From positions 124,001 through 188,000 of the forward strand of contig NZ_CP133774.1 of assembly GCF_034344865.1 (NCBI RefSeq): a DNA stretch of 64,000 nt, in the 5' to 3' direction. Below are positions 1 to 8,999 of the stretch, piece by piece; positions within the stretch are counted from its first letter, which is position 1; each line of letters opens with the position of its first letter. This stretch comes from Pseudomonas sp. 10S4. Lineage in GTDB: Bacteria; Pseudomonadota; Gammaproteobacteria; Pseudomonadales; Pseudomonadaceae. The translations under genes and the position numbers were made by a program. Below the pieces are notes generated by a model, which was not told the DNA's origin, ran no database searches, and saw nothing but the letters and a program-made list of their open reading frames with translations.

Positions 1-23
1 TCTGTGGCACACAGGCGATCATA

Positions 24-51
24 TGTGGGAGCCGGGCTTGCTCGCGAAGAG
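24..51. repeat. Partial REP element (GTGGGAGC family)
   Basis: Half of a REP sequence of the family that recurs through the window (TGTGGGAGC...GCTTGCTCGCGAA), here with one extra C. No inverted partner is visible downstream, so this is a solitary or edge-truncated copy lying just past the end of the ECF42 sigma gene. Confidence 0.7.
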
Positions 52-78
52 GCCGGCAATCATAAAGCACCTCCCGAA

Positions 79-1320
79 TCATTCCAGATCCCTGAGCCGC
101 CCCTCGATAAACCGCCGCTCCGGCTCTTGCTGCGTCAGTTCAAGCGCCCGTTGATACGCCTCCCGCGCCTCTTCCACCCGTCCCAACTGCCGACAAAACT
201 GTGCTCGCGCCGAGTGCACCAAGTGGTAATCGCGCAACTCCCCGCGCGCCAGTATCCCTTCCACCACCGTCAACCCCGCCAACGGTCCATCGCGCATGGC
301 CAGCGCCACCGCACGGTTCAGTTCGATTACCGGCGACGGCACCGCCCGCAGCAACAAGTCATACAAGCCAACAATCTGCGGCCAATCGGTCTCCCCCGCC
401 GTCGGTGCTTCGGCATGCACCGCCGCAATCGCCGCTTGCAGGCAATACGGCCCGAAGCGCCGCAAAGTCAGCGCCCGCTCCACCAATGCACAACCTTCGG
501 CAATCATCCCGGCGTCCCACAAAGAACGATCCTGCTCATCCAGCAGGATCAGCTCGCCAGTGTCCGAGGTCCGGGCCGGGCGCCGCGATTCATGCAACAG
601 CATCAGCGCCAGCAACCCCATTACCTCGGGCTCGGGCAACAATTCCATCAACAAGCGCCCAAGGCGAATCGCTTCGCGGGTCAGATCTTCCCGGGTCAGT
701 TCGGCGCCGATGGACGCCGAGTAACCTTCGTTGAACACCAGGTAAATCACTCGTAACACGCTGTCGAGGCGCTCGGGCAACTCGGCCAGTGACGGTACTT
801 GATAAGGGATTTTCGCGTCACGAATCTTCGCTTTGGCCCGCTGACGATCGGGCGCTGGGCGATGGTGGCCGGCGCCGAGAGGAAGGCCCGGGCGATTTCT
901 TCCGTGGTCAGGTCACAGACTTCGCGCAAGGTCAGCGGCACTTGGGCGTCGGCCGCGAGCGCCGGATGGCAGCAGGTGAAGATCAGCCGCAAGCTGGTCG
1001 TCTTCCACGTCTTCGTCACTCCAGTCGGCCTGTTCCAGCGCTTCCAACTGAGCGATCAACATCGGTCGCGACGCGTTGAAACGAGCGCGCCGACGCAACA
1101 CGTCGATGGCCTTGAAGCGCCCGGTGGACACCAGCCAGGTCCGTGGATTGTCCGGCACACCATCGCGCTGCCAGCGCTCGACCGCGACGAAGAAGGCCTC
1201 GTGCAAGGCCTCTTCGGCGAGGTCGAAATCGCCGAGCAAACGGATCAGCGTCGCGAGAATCCGCCGCGAGTCTTCGCGGTAGACCTGCTCGACCCGCGCC
1301 TTGACGGCCTCGGCCGACAT
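79..1320 (-). pseudogene. ECF42-type RNA polymerase sigma factor with TPR tail (frame broken twice as written)
   Basis: Sigma-70 family ECF factor of about 410 residues. The first 130 residues hold the sigma-2 region (RILATLIRLLGDFDLAEEAL, then WLVSTGRFKAIDVLRRR). Sigma-4 follows in a second frame (LTLREVCDLTTEEIARAFL). The long C-terminal part in the first frame again (ERLDSVLRVIYLVFNEGYS, then helical TPR-like repeats) is the extension that marks the ECF42 group. An extra base near 990 and about five extra bases near 841-851 shift the frame and then restore it. Conserved residues continue on both sides of each break, which suggests sequence error rather than decay. The start codon overlaps the stop of the AHSA1 gene (TGATG), so it is the last gene of a four-gene operon. 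Family identity is firm; whether the protein is made depends on the indels. Confidence 0.85.
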
Positions 1321-1811
1321 CAGTCCGGCATGCCTTCAGTCACCAGTGTCACCAGGCGATCGAGGCTCTGCCCCCAGCCGTCGTGGAAACCCATGGCCTC
1401 ATGGGCCTGGCGATCTTCTTCGCTCCAGTGCATGGCGCGGGCGGTGTAGAGGGTTTTGCCGCCCTGGTCTTCGAGGGTCACTTCGGCACTCATGAACGGT
1501 TTGCCCGACGGAATCCAGCCGGGGATAAACGCGTCGGTGAACACCAGTCGCTCAGGCGCGACGATCTCCAGAAACACGCCCATTGTCGGGTACTCGCTGC
1601 CGTCCGGGGCGCGCATCAAGGTGCGAAACTGGCCGCCGACCCACAGGTCCATTTCGCACTCCGGCGTGGTCATGCCGTGCGGCCCCCACCATTGGACGAG
1701 CAAGGCCGGCTCGGTCCAGGCACGAAAGATTTTGCGGCGTGGCGCGTCGATCAGGCGGCTGATCGACAACTCAAATGGGGCAGGTTGTTTTTTAATCGGT
1801 TGTGGGCTCAT
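1320..1811 (-). CDS. SRPBCC / AHSA1 domain protein
   Basis: 163-residue protein of the START-like SRPBCC superfamily (activator of Hsp90 ATPase homologue 1 C-terminal type). It begins with the typical SISRLIDAPRRKIFRAWTEP and WWGPHGMTTP motifs and has the late WGQSLDRLVTLV helix that closes the hydrophobic cavity. Members often bind small hydrophobic ligands; no substrate can be read from the sequence. It sits between the DGPF protein and the sigma factor and overlaps the sigma start by one base. Such proteins are a usual part of ECF42 loci. A good ribosome binding site (GGAGATCTGC) precedes the ATG. Confidence 0.85.
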   Translation of the reverse strand: MSPQPIKKQPAPFELSISRLIDAPRRKIFRAWTEPALLVQWWGPHGMTTPECEMDLWVGGQFRTLMRAPDGSEYPTMGVFLEIVAPERLVFTDAFIPGWIPSGKPFMSAEVTLEDQGGKTLYTARAMHWSEEDRQAHEAMGFHDGWGQSLDRLVTLVTEGMPD

Positions 1812-1838
1812 GCAGATCTCCTGTTTATTTTTGATTGT

Positions 1839-2183
1839 TCAGGGATTCAACTGGCGAACGGGACGGACCTCGACGCAGCCGACCCGGGCCGCCGGAATAT
1901 TGCCGGCGACCTGGATGGCTTCATTAAGGTCTTTGGCATCGATCAGGTAGAAGCCGGCCAACTGCTCCTTGGTTTCGGCAAACGGGCCATCGGTGATCGA
2001 TAGTTTGCCGTTGCGCATACGCACGGTAGTGGCGGTCTGCACCGACTCCAGCGCCTCGGCGGCGAGCATCCGGCCGCTGCCCTGGATCGACTCGGCATAG
2101 GCCATGCATTCGGCGTCTTCGGGGCTGTCGGGCAGTGAGTGCAGCGCCTGCTCGTTGCTGTAAACCAGGCATAGGTATTTCAT
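1839..2183 (-). CDS. YCII-related DGPF-domain protein
   Basis: 114-residue member of the YCII-related family (DGPF subgroup). It starts MKYLCLVYSNEQ, has the eponymous DGPF in ITDGPFAETKEQLAGFYLI, and ends with the conserved VEVRPV strand. The fold is a small ferredoxin-like dimer; the biochemical role is unknown. DGPF proteins are the signature partner of ECF42 sigma factors and are reported as their direct target in Streptomyces. It is gene two of the leftward operon, 27 bases before the AHSA1 gene. Confidence 0.9.
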   Translation of the reverse strand: MKYLCLVYSNEQALHSLPDSPEDAECMAYAESIQGSGRMLAAEALESVQTATTVRMRNGKLSITDGPFAETKEQLAGFYLIDAKDLNEAIQVAGNIPAARVGCVEVRPVRQLNP

Positions 2184-2276
2184 GGGGCTCTCCGTGATCG
2201 GCTGATCAACTATGGCTGCTGTTGGGTGGGGTGGCTGCTTTTCCGACGAATAAGCTCGACGAATTGGCCCGGGCGA

Positions 2277-2702
2277 TCAGGGTTGCAGGCCGAACAGCGC
2301 AGTGCCGGTCATCATGTCGAACGGCGCCGACCAGTGCTCATGGATGATCTGCCAGAGCCCCGACTCTTGCCGATAGCACGCGGTGACGCGCATCCAGCAG
2401 GCCTGGGTTTCGCCCTTGTCATTGGTGCCACCGCAATGGGCCAGCCAATGAGCGAACGCGACTTCTTGCGACGCCTCGATGTCGAGTTCATGGAATTCGA
2501 AGATGTGCGGGCCGGGGCACATTTCCAGGCATTCCTGCCAATGCGCGCGGTACGCCGCTTTACCCTTGAATTGCAGGGCCTTGACCGCGTCGAAGGAGAC
2601 GATGTCGTCGGCGTACAAGGCCATGACTTTTTCCACGTCCTTGGCGATGACAGCCTGGCGGTAGGTTTCGATCAGGTTGCGAATTTGGGTTTGCGCATTC
2701 AT
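2277..2702 (-). CDS. SnoaL-like (NTF2 superfamily) protein
   Basis: About 141 residues from MNAQTQIRNLIETYRQAV; the next upstream in-frame start would place 22 non-conserved residues inside the promoter. The sequence has the alternating fold of SnoaL-like ketosteroid-isomerase-type proteins: ALYADDIVSFDAV, FKGKAAYRAHWQECLEM, FAHWLAHCGGTND, and the WQIIHEHWSAPFD ending common in polyketide-cyclase-like members. No catalytic assignment can be made. It is the first gene of the ECF42 operon, with GGAGAAC as ribosome binding site and a candidate ECF42 promoter about 40 bases upstream. Confidence 0.85.
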   Translation of the reverse strand: MNAQTQIRNLIETYRQAVIAKDVEKVMALYADDIVSFDAVKALQFKGKAAYRAHWQECLEMCPGPHIFEFHELDIEASQEVAFAHWLAHCGGTNDKGETQACWMRVTACYRQESGLWQIIHEHWSAPFDMMTGTALFGLQP

Positions 2703-2740
2703 GGCGGTTCTCCATGTTTTTTGTTGTGAAGACACCCTTA

Positions 2741-2767
2741 GTCGTTCGGCGAAAAGCCAAATCGACA
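2741..2767 (-). promoter_or_regulatory. Candidate ECF42-dependent promoter
   Basis: On the minus strand TGTCGA (2767-2762) is followed after 17 bases by CGAC (2744-2741). This agrees with the -35 TGTCGA and -10 CG(A/T)C elements I recall for ECF42 targets. It lies about 40 bases before the SnoaL-like gene, the first gene of the operon that ends with the sigma factor, which suggests autoregulation. Motif match is seen; function is inferred. Confidence 0.6.
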
Positions 2768-2843
2768 ACCAAAATAAAAATAATCCAACAACGCAAACTC
2801 GCTAGAATCCGAAGCTCATTTCTATTGGGAAAAGGACACTCCA

Positions 2844-3329
2844 GTGACAGCCCTACTTGTGCCATACGAAAGCCTGAATGCGTTGCAGCGCCAACAGGTC
2901 GAGGCCATTGAAGTCCATTCGGAACAGATCAAGTTTAGCGGCGACATCCATGGTGCATTGCACACCCTGCTGTCCAAACCCGGCCCCGGCGTCAAAGGCT
3001 TTGCCTTATTGGTCGAAGAGATTCCCGTGGCGTTCCTGCTGCTCAAGCGCCCACCGGTTTTACCCGCCTGGGCGAATGAACACAGCGCCACGTTGCACGC
3101 CTTGCAGGTCGATCAACGCGCCCAGGGCAAAGGTTACGGCAAGGCCTGCCTGCAAGCCCTGCCCACAGCCGCGCGCCAGGCGTTCCCGGAAATAAAAGGG
3201 CTGGAATTGTCGGTGGATGCCGACAATGAAGCGGCTATTGCGTTGTATGCCCGATATGGCTTTGTCGACAGCGGCGAGGCGTACAAGGGCCGGATCGGTT
3301 ACGAGCGGCGGATGGGTTTGGTTTTCTGA
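2844..3329 (+). CDS. GNAT family N-acetyltransferase
   Basis: 161-residue GNAT protein with a GTG start after AAAAGGACACTCCA. The acetyl-CoA pyrophosphate loop is seen as LQVDQRAQGKGYGKACLQA (R/Q-x-x-G-x-G/A), followed by LELSVDADNEAAIALYARYG, the usual beta5-alpha4 segment ending in the alpha4 Tyr-Gly-Phe. The substrate cannot be predicted. It is transcribed away from the ECF42 operon, and a short REP pair follows it. Confidence 0.85.
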   Translation: MTALLVPYESLNALQRQQVEAIEVHSEQIKFSGDIHGALHTLLSKPGPGVKGFALLVEEIPVAFLLLKRPPVLPAWANEHSATLHALQVDQRAQGKGYGKACLQALPTAARQAFPEIKGLELSVDADNEAAIALYARYGFVDSGEAYKGRIGYERRMGLVF

Positions 3330-3424
3330 ATCGCTTAGGGAAAAACGATGCCGAAGACTACGATCGGGAGGCGTCGGCTCGGGTGCGCGACAGCCTCTAT
3401 TAGAGATTGAGATCTTCCGATCGC

Positions 3425-3491
3425 CTTCGCGGGCAAGCCTCGCTCCTACAGGATCGCGCGGGACCTGTAGGAGCGAGGCTTGCCCGCGAAA
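3425..3491. repeat. REP pair (GTAGGAGCGAGGCTTGCCCGCGAA family)
   Basis: Two inverted copies of the CTTCGCGGGCAAGCCTCGCT element separated by about 16 bases, forming a REPIN-like palindrome between two acetyltransferase genes whose 3' ends face each other. Confidence 0.8.
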
Positions 3492-3515
3492 GCAATTTAC
3501 GCTGCACCGAATCAA

Positions 3516-4004
3516 TCAGAGCTCAAGCACCATCTCATGCCACGCCATCCCGCCATGATCCGACGCCGAGGGCTTGATGTAGGCAAACCCGAACCCGGCA
3601 TACAGCGGAACATGCCGTTCCTTGCACATCAGGTGGATGCTGGCCTTGCCCATCGCGCGCATCCGCTCGATGAACTCACCCATCAAGCGCTTTGCCAAGC
3701 CAAGCCCCTGATAATCCGGATGCACCACCACCGACATGATCACCACATGGGGACCTGCCGGGTCGTGGCCGATCAGTTCCTTGAACGCTTCGTCCGACAT
3801 TTCCACCTCAAACGCCGCACCGGAATTGACGAAACCGGCTACAACGCCATCGACTTCAGCCACGATAAAGCCCTCTGGCCAGGTGGCGATGCGGGTGGCG
3901 ATTTTTTCCCGAGTGGCGGCTTCGTCGCCTTCGTAGGCGACGGTTTCGATGGCGTAGCAGCGTTCCAGATCGGCAGGCGTGACGTGGCGGATGACGGTGT
4001 TCAT
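3516..4004 (-). CDS. GNAT family N-acetyltransferase (AANAT-like)
   Basis: 162 residues. It starts MNTVIRHVTPADLERCYAIE and carries the acetyl-CoA site VVVHPDYQGLGLAKRLMGEF followed by HLMCKERHVPLYAGFGF. The spacing and the Tyr-Ala-Gly-Phe-Gly-Phe end resemble arylalkylamine N-acetyltransferase-like GNATs, so an amine acceptor is plausible but unproven. It stands alone, convergent with the previous acetyltransferase across a REP pair. Confidence 0.85.
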   Translation of the reverse strand: MNTVIRHVTPADLERCYAIETVAYEGDEAATREKIATRIATWPEGFIVAEVDGVVAGFVNSGAAFEVEMSDEAFKELIGHDPAGPHVVIMSVVVHPDYQGLGLAKRLMGEFIERMRAMGKASIHLMCKERHVPLYAGFGFAYIKPSASDHGGMAWHEMVLEL

Positions 4005-4167
4005 GGCAGCTCGGTTTCAGCGATGGAAAGGTGGGAGATCATAAATTAATAAGGTGTTCATATCGATCACCGCAAGCGCCGTAAAGCCTGCGTATAGGCG
4101 CTGTCATTGCTCAATAATTCAGACTATTTGTGTTTCCTGTCTCTGATCATCAATAGGGAAACACACC

Positions 4168-4278
4168 ATGAGCAGCGTTCAGATCGGCCTTCTTATGCTG
4201 TTGGGCATCAGCACCTTTGGCTTCATTACCTTGTCTGTCGACCTGTTGCGGGCGCGACGGATGAAGCAAGGTAAATGA
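4168..4278 (+). CDS. Small single-pass membrane protein
   Basis: 36 codons starting MSSVQIGLLMLLGISTFGFI and ending with a basic tail (LLRARRMKQGK). The middle 20 residues are a clean transmembrane helix with positive charges after it, which predicts an N-out, C-in inner-membrane peptide. AGGGA lies 12 bases before the ATG. A strong hairpin follows the stop. There is no known family I can name; the ordered architecture and terminator-like hairpin argue for a real gene. Confidence 0.55.
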   Translation: MSSVQIGLLMLLGISTFGFITLSVDLLRARRMKQGK

Positions 4279-4283
4279 GAAGT

Positions 4284-4312
4284 CGAGAGGCGGACGCGTG
4301 GTCCGCCTCTCG
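4284..4312. terminator. Hairpin between converging genes
   Basis: A 12-bp perfect stem (CGAGAGGCGGAC with GTCCGCCTCTCG, loop GCGTG) sits between the stops of the small membrane protein and the leftward GyrI-like gene. There is no U tract on either side, so it may act as an RNA 3'-end stabiliser rather than a classic terminator. Confidence 0.5.
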
Positions 4313-4318
4313 CGGTAT

Positions 4319-4807
4319 TCATTCGGGTTTGAGCGGCAGCCAGATTTCCAGCACGCCGGTATTGAGCTTCGGGTTGAAGTCCTCGCTGTAGCGTTCAAAC
4401 TCCGGGGCATCCGCCGCCGCGCGACCAGACTGCGGCAACCAGGTTTTCCAGATGTACTGAAAGGTCTGCGCCAAGGTGTCCAGTGAACCCTGGTGTTCGA
4501 AGACTGCGTAATGCTGTGGCTGAACCTCGACCCAGCGATACTTCTCAGGCAGGTCGTCGAGCTTGCTGATTTCGACGCCGGCGATGTACTCGAAACCGCC
4601 CTTGCCGTCGGGATTGCAGCAGATGCCGTAGGTCACTTCGCCTTTTTGACCTGGAATTTTGCCAATCTCGGGAATGAATTTGTCCCAGAGATCGGGGATT
4701 TTCTTCGAGGTTTCCTGGGTAAATCGCCCGCCAAACCCGGCAATGAGCAGGAAATGCCCGCTCTCGAATCGTGGCTCGGCCGGTTTGACGCGTGTTTGCT
4801 CATCCAT
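4319..4807 (-). CDS. GyrI-like / AraC effector-binding domain protein
   Basis: 162 residues of a stand-alone GyrI-like small-molecule-binding domain. Landmarks are FLLIAGFGGRFTQETSKKIP, the YGICCNPDGKGGFEYIAGVE strand-loop, the YAVFEHQGSLDTLAQTFQYI segment and the C-terminal FNPKLNTGVLEIWLPLKP, the hallmark ending of the family. Members bind hydrophobic or cationic compounds or act as regulators without a DNA-binding domain. No helix-turn-helix is present here. The ligand is unknown. Confidence 0.8.
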   Translation of the reverse strand: MDEQTRVKPAEPRFESGHFLLIAGFGGRFTQETSKKIPDLWDKFIPEIGKIPGQKGEVTYGICCNPDGKGGFEYIAGVEISKLDDLPEKYRWVEVQPQHYAVFEHQGSLDTLAQTFQYIWKTWLPQSGRAAADAPEFERYSEDFNPKLNTGVLEIWLPLKPE

Positions 4808-4874
4808 GACTCGACTCCTGGTACAAAAAAGTGGGTTCGGCTGGAAGTATAGAAGCCAAACCCGATTCGCCCAA

Positions 4875-5540
4875 TCAGAGGCCGGGAAGCTGCCCGACGG
4901 CAGCCTTTTCGATGAACTCGTTATAGCCCGATAGAATCACGTAAACCGCGAAATAGCAGAAGATCGCTGCTGATGCCATATAGGAATAGCGCAGTAACTT
5001 GTCACCCAGCAATTTGCCGCCATGGCTCGCAGCGAAGCACAAACCGGCACTCCAGAGCAGACCGGCACAGAGAAACCCACCAAGGAACAACGCAGAACTG
5101 AGTGCACCACCACCGCCGGAACGCGCGATCAGCGTGCCGCCCACCGCGGCGAACCAGAGAATCGCGCTAGGCGACGACATCGCCAGGAAAATGCCACGAA
5201 AAAATTCTTTGCGGTGCGAGTTCTGACCGACTTCGGCGGTCTGGGCCAACGCTGCTTCGTGGTGAATCGCCGAATAAATCATCTTCGCCGCGAAGTACAC
5301 CAGCAGCGCCGAACCACCGATCCACAGTACCCAGCGCACGGTTTCGTATTGCAGCAAAACGGTCATACCGGCCAGAGCCAGCACGGCGTAGATCAGGTCG
5401 CCGACACACGTCCCCAACCCCAGCGCAAAGCCTTGAAAATAGCCGCGCTGCATCGCCAAAGTGATCATTGCAATGTTGGCCACGCCGATATCCAGGCACA
5501 GCGAAAGGCTCAGCAAGAAGCCGCTGCTAAATTCCATCAA
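4875..5540 (-). CDS. LysE family amino-acid exporter
   Basis: 221 residues, six predicted membrane helices in the LysE/RhtB pattern. The N-terminus FLLSLSLCLDIGVANIAMIT is a close variant of the LysE signature, followed by GFALGLGTCVGDLIYAVLAL. LysE/RhtB carriers export amino acids or homoserine lactone-like molecules across the inner membrane; the substrate is unknown here. It is divergent from alaC with a 136-base gap, and exporter and aminotransferase may be functionally linked (inference). Confidence 0.88.
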   Translation of the reverse strand: MMEFSSGFLLSLSLCLDIGVANIAMITLAMQRGYFQGFALGLGTCVGDLIYAVLALAGMTVLLQYETVRWVLWIGGSALLVYFAAKMIYSAIHHEAALAQTAEVGQNSHRKEFFRGIFLAMSSPSAILWFAAVGGTLIARSGGGGALSSALFLGGFLCAGLLWSAGLCFAASHGGKLLGDKLLRYSYMASAAIFCYFAVYVILSGYNEFIEKAAVGQLPGL

Positions 5541-5676
5541 CCCGTTTCCTTCGGAAAAAATTGTTCACATAGTCGCTGGACAGTGTGCCACATCAGCCCT
5601 TACATTCCGCCACAGGCCACCGCAGTGGCCAGCGTCGCTCGGACGGTTCCGGGCGCTCACGTTATCCGAGGCAACA

Positions 5677-6893
5677 ATGGCTAACCCAGGTTCGCCGCGC
5701 CGCTTTGCGCGCATAGATCGACTCCCCCTTACGTATTCAACATCACTGCCGAGCTGAAGATGGCCGCCCGTCGTCGTGGCGAAGACATCATCGACTTCAG
5801 CATGGGCAACCCTGATGGCCCGACCCCGCCGCACATCGTCGAAAAACTGGTGACCGTCGCCCAGCGCGAAGACACCCACGGTTATTCAACGTCCAAAGGC
5901 ATTCCACGTCTGCGCCGGGCGATTTCCAATTGGTACAAGGATCGCTACGAGGTCGACATCGACCCGGAAACCGAAGCCATTGTCACCATCGGCTCCAAGG
6001 AAGGCCTGGCACACTTGATGCTGGCCACCCTCGACCAGGGCGACACCGTGCTGGTGCCAAACCCGAGCTACCCGATTCACATCTACGGCGCGGTGATTGC
6101 CGGCGCCCAGGTGCGTTCGGTGCCGTTGATACCGGGCGTGGACTTCTTCGCCGAACTGGAAAGCGCGATTCGCGGCTCGATCCCGAAACCGAAGATGATG
6201 ATCCTTGGCTTCCCGTCGAACCCTACCGCTCAATGCGTAGAGCTGGATTTCTTCGAACGAGTGATCGCCCTCGCCAAACAGTACGACGTTTTGGTGGTGC
6301 ACGACCTCGCCTACGCCGACATCGTCTACGACGGCTGGAAAGCCCCGTCGATCATGCAAGTGCCAGGCGCCAAGGACATCGCAGTGGAGTTTTTCACCCT
6401 GTCCAAGAGCTACAACATGGCGGGCTGGCGGATTGGTTTCATGGTCGGTAACGCTGAACTGGTCAACGCCTTGGCGCGGATCAAGAGTTACCACGACTAC
6501 GGCACCTTCACTCCGCTACAAGTTGCAGCGATTGCCGCGCTCGAAGGCGATCAGCAGTGCGTCAAAGACATCGCCGAGCAGTACCGCCAGCGTCGCAACG
6601 TGCTGGTCAAAGGCCTGCATGAACTGGGCTGGATGGTCGAAAATCCGAAAGCATCGATGTACGTCTGGGCCAAAATTCCCGAGGCCTATGCACATTTGGG
6701 CTCGCTGGAATTCGCCAAGAAAATGCTCGCCGAGGCGAAGGTTTGCGTCTCGCCGGGGGTAGGATTCGGCGAATACGGGGATGATCATGTGCGCTTCGCA
6801 CTGATCGAAAACCAGGACCGGATTCGTCAGGCCGTGCGCGGGATTCGCGGGATGTTCCGGGCGGATGGGTTGGTAGCAAAAACCAACGCCTGA
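5677..6893 (+). CDS. alaC: Glutamate-pyruvate aminotransferase AlaC (one-base frameshift near the start)
   Basis: Class I PLP aminotransferase of about 405 residues. The start [17 protein letters not shown] lies in one frame and the rest, from [20 protein letters not shown], in another. One C appears missing in the run at 5724-5728; restoring it gives [14 protein letters not shown], the expected N-terminus. PLP-binding features are [13 protein letters not shown] with the catalytic Lys and the [20 protein letters not shown] segment. AlaC makes alanine from pyruvate and glutamate. If the deletion were real, translation from 5760 would give a 377-residue form lacking the N-terminal arm. A REPIN follows the stop. 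Confidence 0.88.
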
Positions 6894-6903
6894 CACACAC
6901 CAA

Positions 6904-6992
6904 TGTGGGAGCGGGCTTGCTCGCGAAGAGGGCCTGACATTCAACGATGATGTTGACTGTCAGACCGCTTTCGCGAGCAAGCCCGCTCCCAC
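6904..6992. repeat. REPIN (GTGGGAGCGGGCTTGCTCGCGAA family)
   Basis: Two complete inverted REP copies around a variable 40-base centre, between the converging alaC and gntP genes. Confidence 0.85.
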
Positions 6993-7011
6993 ATTTGGTT
7001 TTGCGGTGTAC

Positions 7012-8365
7012 TTAGACCACCAGCGACAACAACATAATGAAGCCCAGCGCGACCACAGACAGGATGGTTTCCATCGCAGTCCAGGTCTTGAAGGTTTCCG
7101 CTACGGTCATGTTGAAGTACTGCTTCACCAGCCAGAAACCCGCGTCGTTGACGTGAGACAGCACCAACGAACCGGCACCGGTGGCCAACACCAGCAGCTC
7201 ACGGTTCACACCTGGAATCATCCCCACCACCGGCACCACGATGCCCGCGCCAGTAATGGTCGCCACGGTCGCCGAACCCGTTGCTACGCGAATCACCGCC
7301 GCTACCAGCCAGGCCAGAAGGATCGGCGAGATCTGCGCGTTCACTGCCATGTGGCCGATCACGTCACCCACACCGCTGGTGACCAGCATCTGCTTGAAAC
7401 CACCACCGGCACCGATGATCAGAATGATCGCCGCAGTCGGCGCAAGACTCGAATCCAGCAGTTTGAGAATCTGTTTGGAGCCGATGCCCTGACGATGGCC
7501 GAAGGTGTACAGCGACAACAGTAACGCCAGCAACAGTGCCGAAATCGGGTGACCGATCAGGTCCATCCAGTTGCGGAAGAAATGCCCGTCCGGCAGTGCC
7601 ACGTCGGCAAAAGTCTTGAGCAGCATCAGGAACACCGGCAGCAGCACGGTGATCAGGGTGATGGCGAAGCTCGGCAGGGTCGTGGCTTGTGGCTCGCGCG
7701 CCAGTTGATCCACCAGTTCCTGGTTAGCATGGCCGGGAATGTACTTGGCGATGAACGTGCCGTAGATCGGGCCGGCAATGATGGCCGTCGGCAACGCAAC
7801 GATCAGGCCGTACAGAATGGTTTTACCGATGTCGGCACCGAACACGCCGATGGCCAGCAGCGGACCGGGGTGCGGAGGCACCAGGCCGTGCACCGCCGAC
7901 AGACCGGCCAACAGCGGGATACCGATCTTGATGATCGACACGCCGGTACGCCGGGCAACGATGAACACCAATGGAATCAGCAACACGAAGCCGATTTCGA
8001 AGAACAGCGGAATACCGACCAGGAACGCCGCGAACATCATGGCCCACTGCACGCGTTCTTTACCGAACGCGCGAATCAGCGTCTGGGCAATCTGATCCGC
8101 CCCGCCTGATTCGGCCATCATTTTGCCGAGCATGGTGCCCAGCGCCAGGATGATCCCGACAAAACCAAGCACACCACTCGAAGCCGTCCTGGAACGCCTT
8201 GAGAATGGTGCCTACCGGCATGCCGGAAGTCAGGCCGAGGAAACCGGCGGCAATGATCAGGGCAATGAACGGGTGCAGCTTGAACTTGGTGATCAGGAAG
8301 ATAAGCCCGATCACAGTGACCACTGCATCTAGCAGTAGAAAGGTTTCATGGGACATGCCAAACAT
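7012..8365 (-). CDS. gntP: Gluconate permease GntP (one-base frameshift near residue 60)
   Basis: Gluconate:H+ symporter of the GntP family, about 450 residues with 12 or more membrane helices. The start MFGMSHETFLLLDAVVTVIG has a strong AGGAGAC ribosome site. After ILKAFQDGF an extra base at about 8178 breaks the frame; removing it yields FGGVLGFVGIILALGTMLGK, the standard family sequence. The remaining 386 residues are intact, including VHGLVPPHPGPLLAIGVF and the conserved HVNDAGFWLVKQYF near the C-terminus. It follows gntK in the same direction, with its own GntR-like operator and a CA motif in the leader. Confidence 0.9.
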
Positions 8366-8380
8366 GGGGGGTGTCTCCTG

Positions 8381-8392
8381 TTTGTTGTTGTT
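8381..8392 (-). promoter_or_regulatory. CA motif (Hfq/Crc target) in the gntP leader
   Basis: Minus-strand AACAACAACAAA, an AANAANAA repeat, lies directly 5' of the gntP ribosome binding site. Such motifs bind Hfq-Crc in pseudomonads and repress translation during growth on preferred carbon sources. Seen in sequence; function inferred. Confidence 0.6.
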
Positions 8393-8421
8393 ATGAAAGC
8401 AATTATTCAAAAGCTATCAGG

Positions 8422-8437
8422 ACAGCGCTATCTCTTG
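8422..8437. promoter_or_regulatory. GntR-like operator upstream of gntP
   Basis: ACAGCGCTATCTCTTG contains the AGCGCT core shared with two further sites in the gntK-gntR intergenic region. It lies between gntK and gntP and is the most divergent of the three copies. Confidence 0.55.
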
Positions 8438-8446
8438 GAGCAAGAC

Positions 8447-8980
8447 TTAACCGGCGAGTTTCAAACCGTGTTTGAGCCACCAGGCTTGAGCTTGTTGAGC
8501 CAATTCGTCGACGCTGTGATTCGAGGCGTCGAGGGCCAGGGTCAAGGGTTCGCCGACTGGCGACTCAAGGGTGGCGAACTGGCTGTCGATCAGGGTCGAC
8601 GGCATGAAGTGGCCCGGTCGATGGGACACCCGCTCGGCGGCGACTTCAGGGGTCAGCTCAAGGAACACAAAGCCCAGGCCCGGCAAGGCACTGCGCAGTA
8701 CTTCGCGGTAACTGTGTTTGAGGGCCGAACAGGTCAGCACCGGGCGTTCGCCCTTGGCATCGACGCGGCGCAGTTCATCGCACAGGCTGTCGAGCCAGCC
8801 GGCACGGTCTTCGTCATTCAGGGGAATACCCGCGCTCATCTTTTCGATATTGGCGGCAGGGTGGAAAGTATCGCCTTCAATGGCAGTCGCGCCGCTGAGT
8901 TGGCACAAGGCCTCGCTGACGCAAGTCTTGCCGCAACCGGCAACGCCCATGATGACCAGGGCGGTGATGGGATGATTCAT
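8447..8980 (-). CDS. gntK: Gluconokinase
   Basis: 177-residue thermoresistant-type gluconokinase that phosphorylates gluconate to 6-phosphogluconate, feeding the Entner-Doudoroff pathway. Walker A is VIMGVAGCGKT. GDTFHPAANIEKMSAGIPL is the family gluconate-site motif, and CSALKHSYREVLR and GHFMPSTLIDSQFATLE complete the fold. The length is normal. GAGGTG is the ribosome site. Divergent from gntR, co-oriented with gntP. Confidence 0.95.
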   Translation of the reverse strand: MNHPITALVIMGVAGCGKTCVSEALCQLSGATAIEGDTFHPAANIEKMSAGIPLNDEDRAGWLDSLCDELRRVDAKGERPVLTCSALKHSYREVLRSALPGLGFVFLELTPEVAAERVSHRPGHFMPSTLIDSQFATLESPVGEPLTLALDASNHSVDELAQQAQAWWLKHGLKLAG

Positions 8981-8999
8981 GAAACACCTCAGCGCGCAG

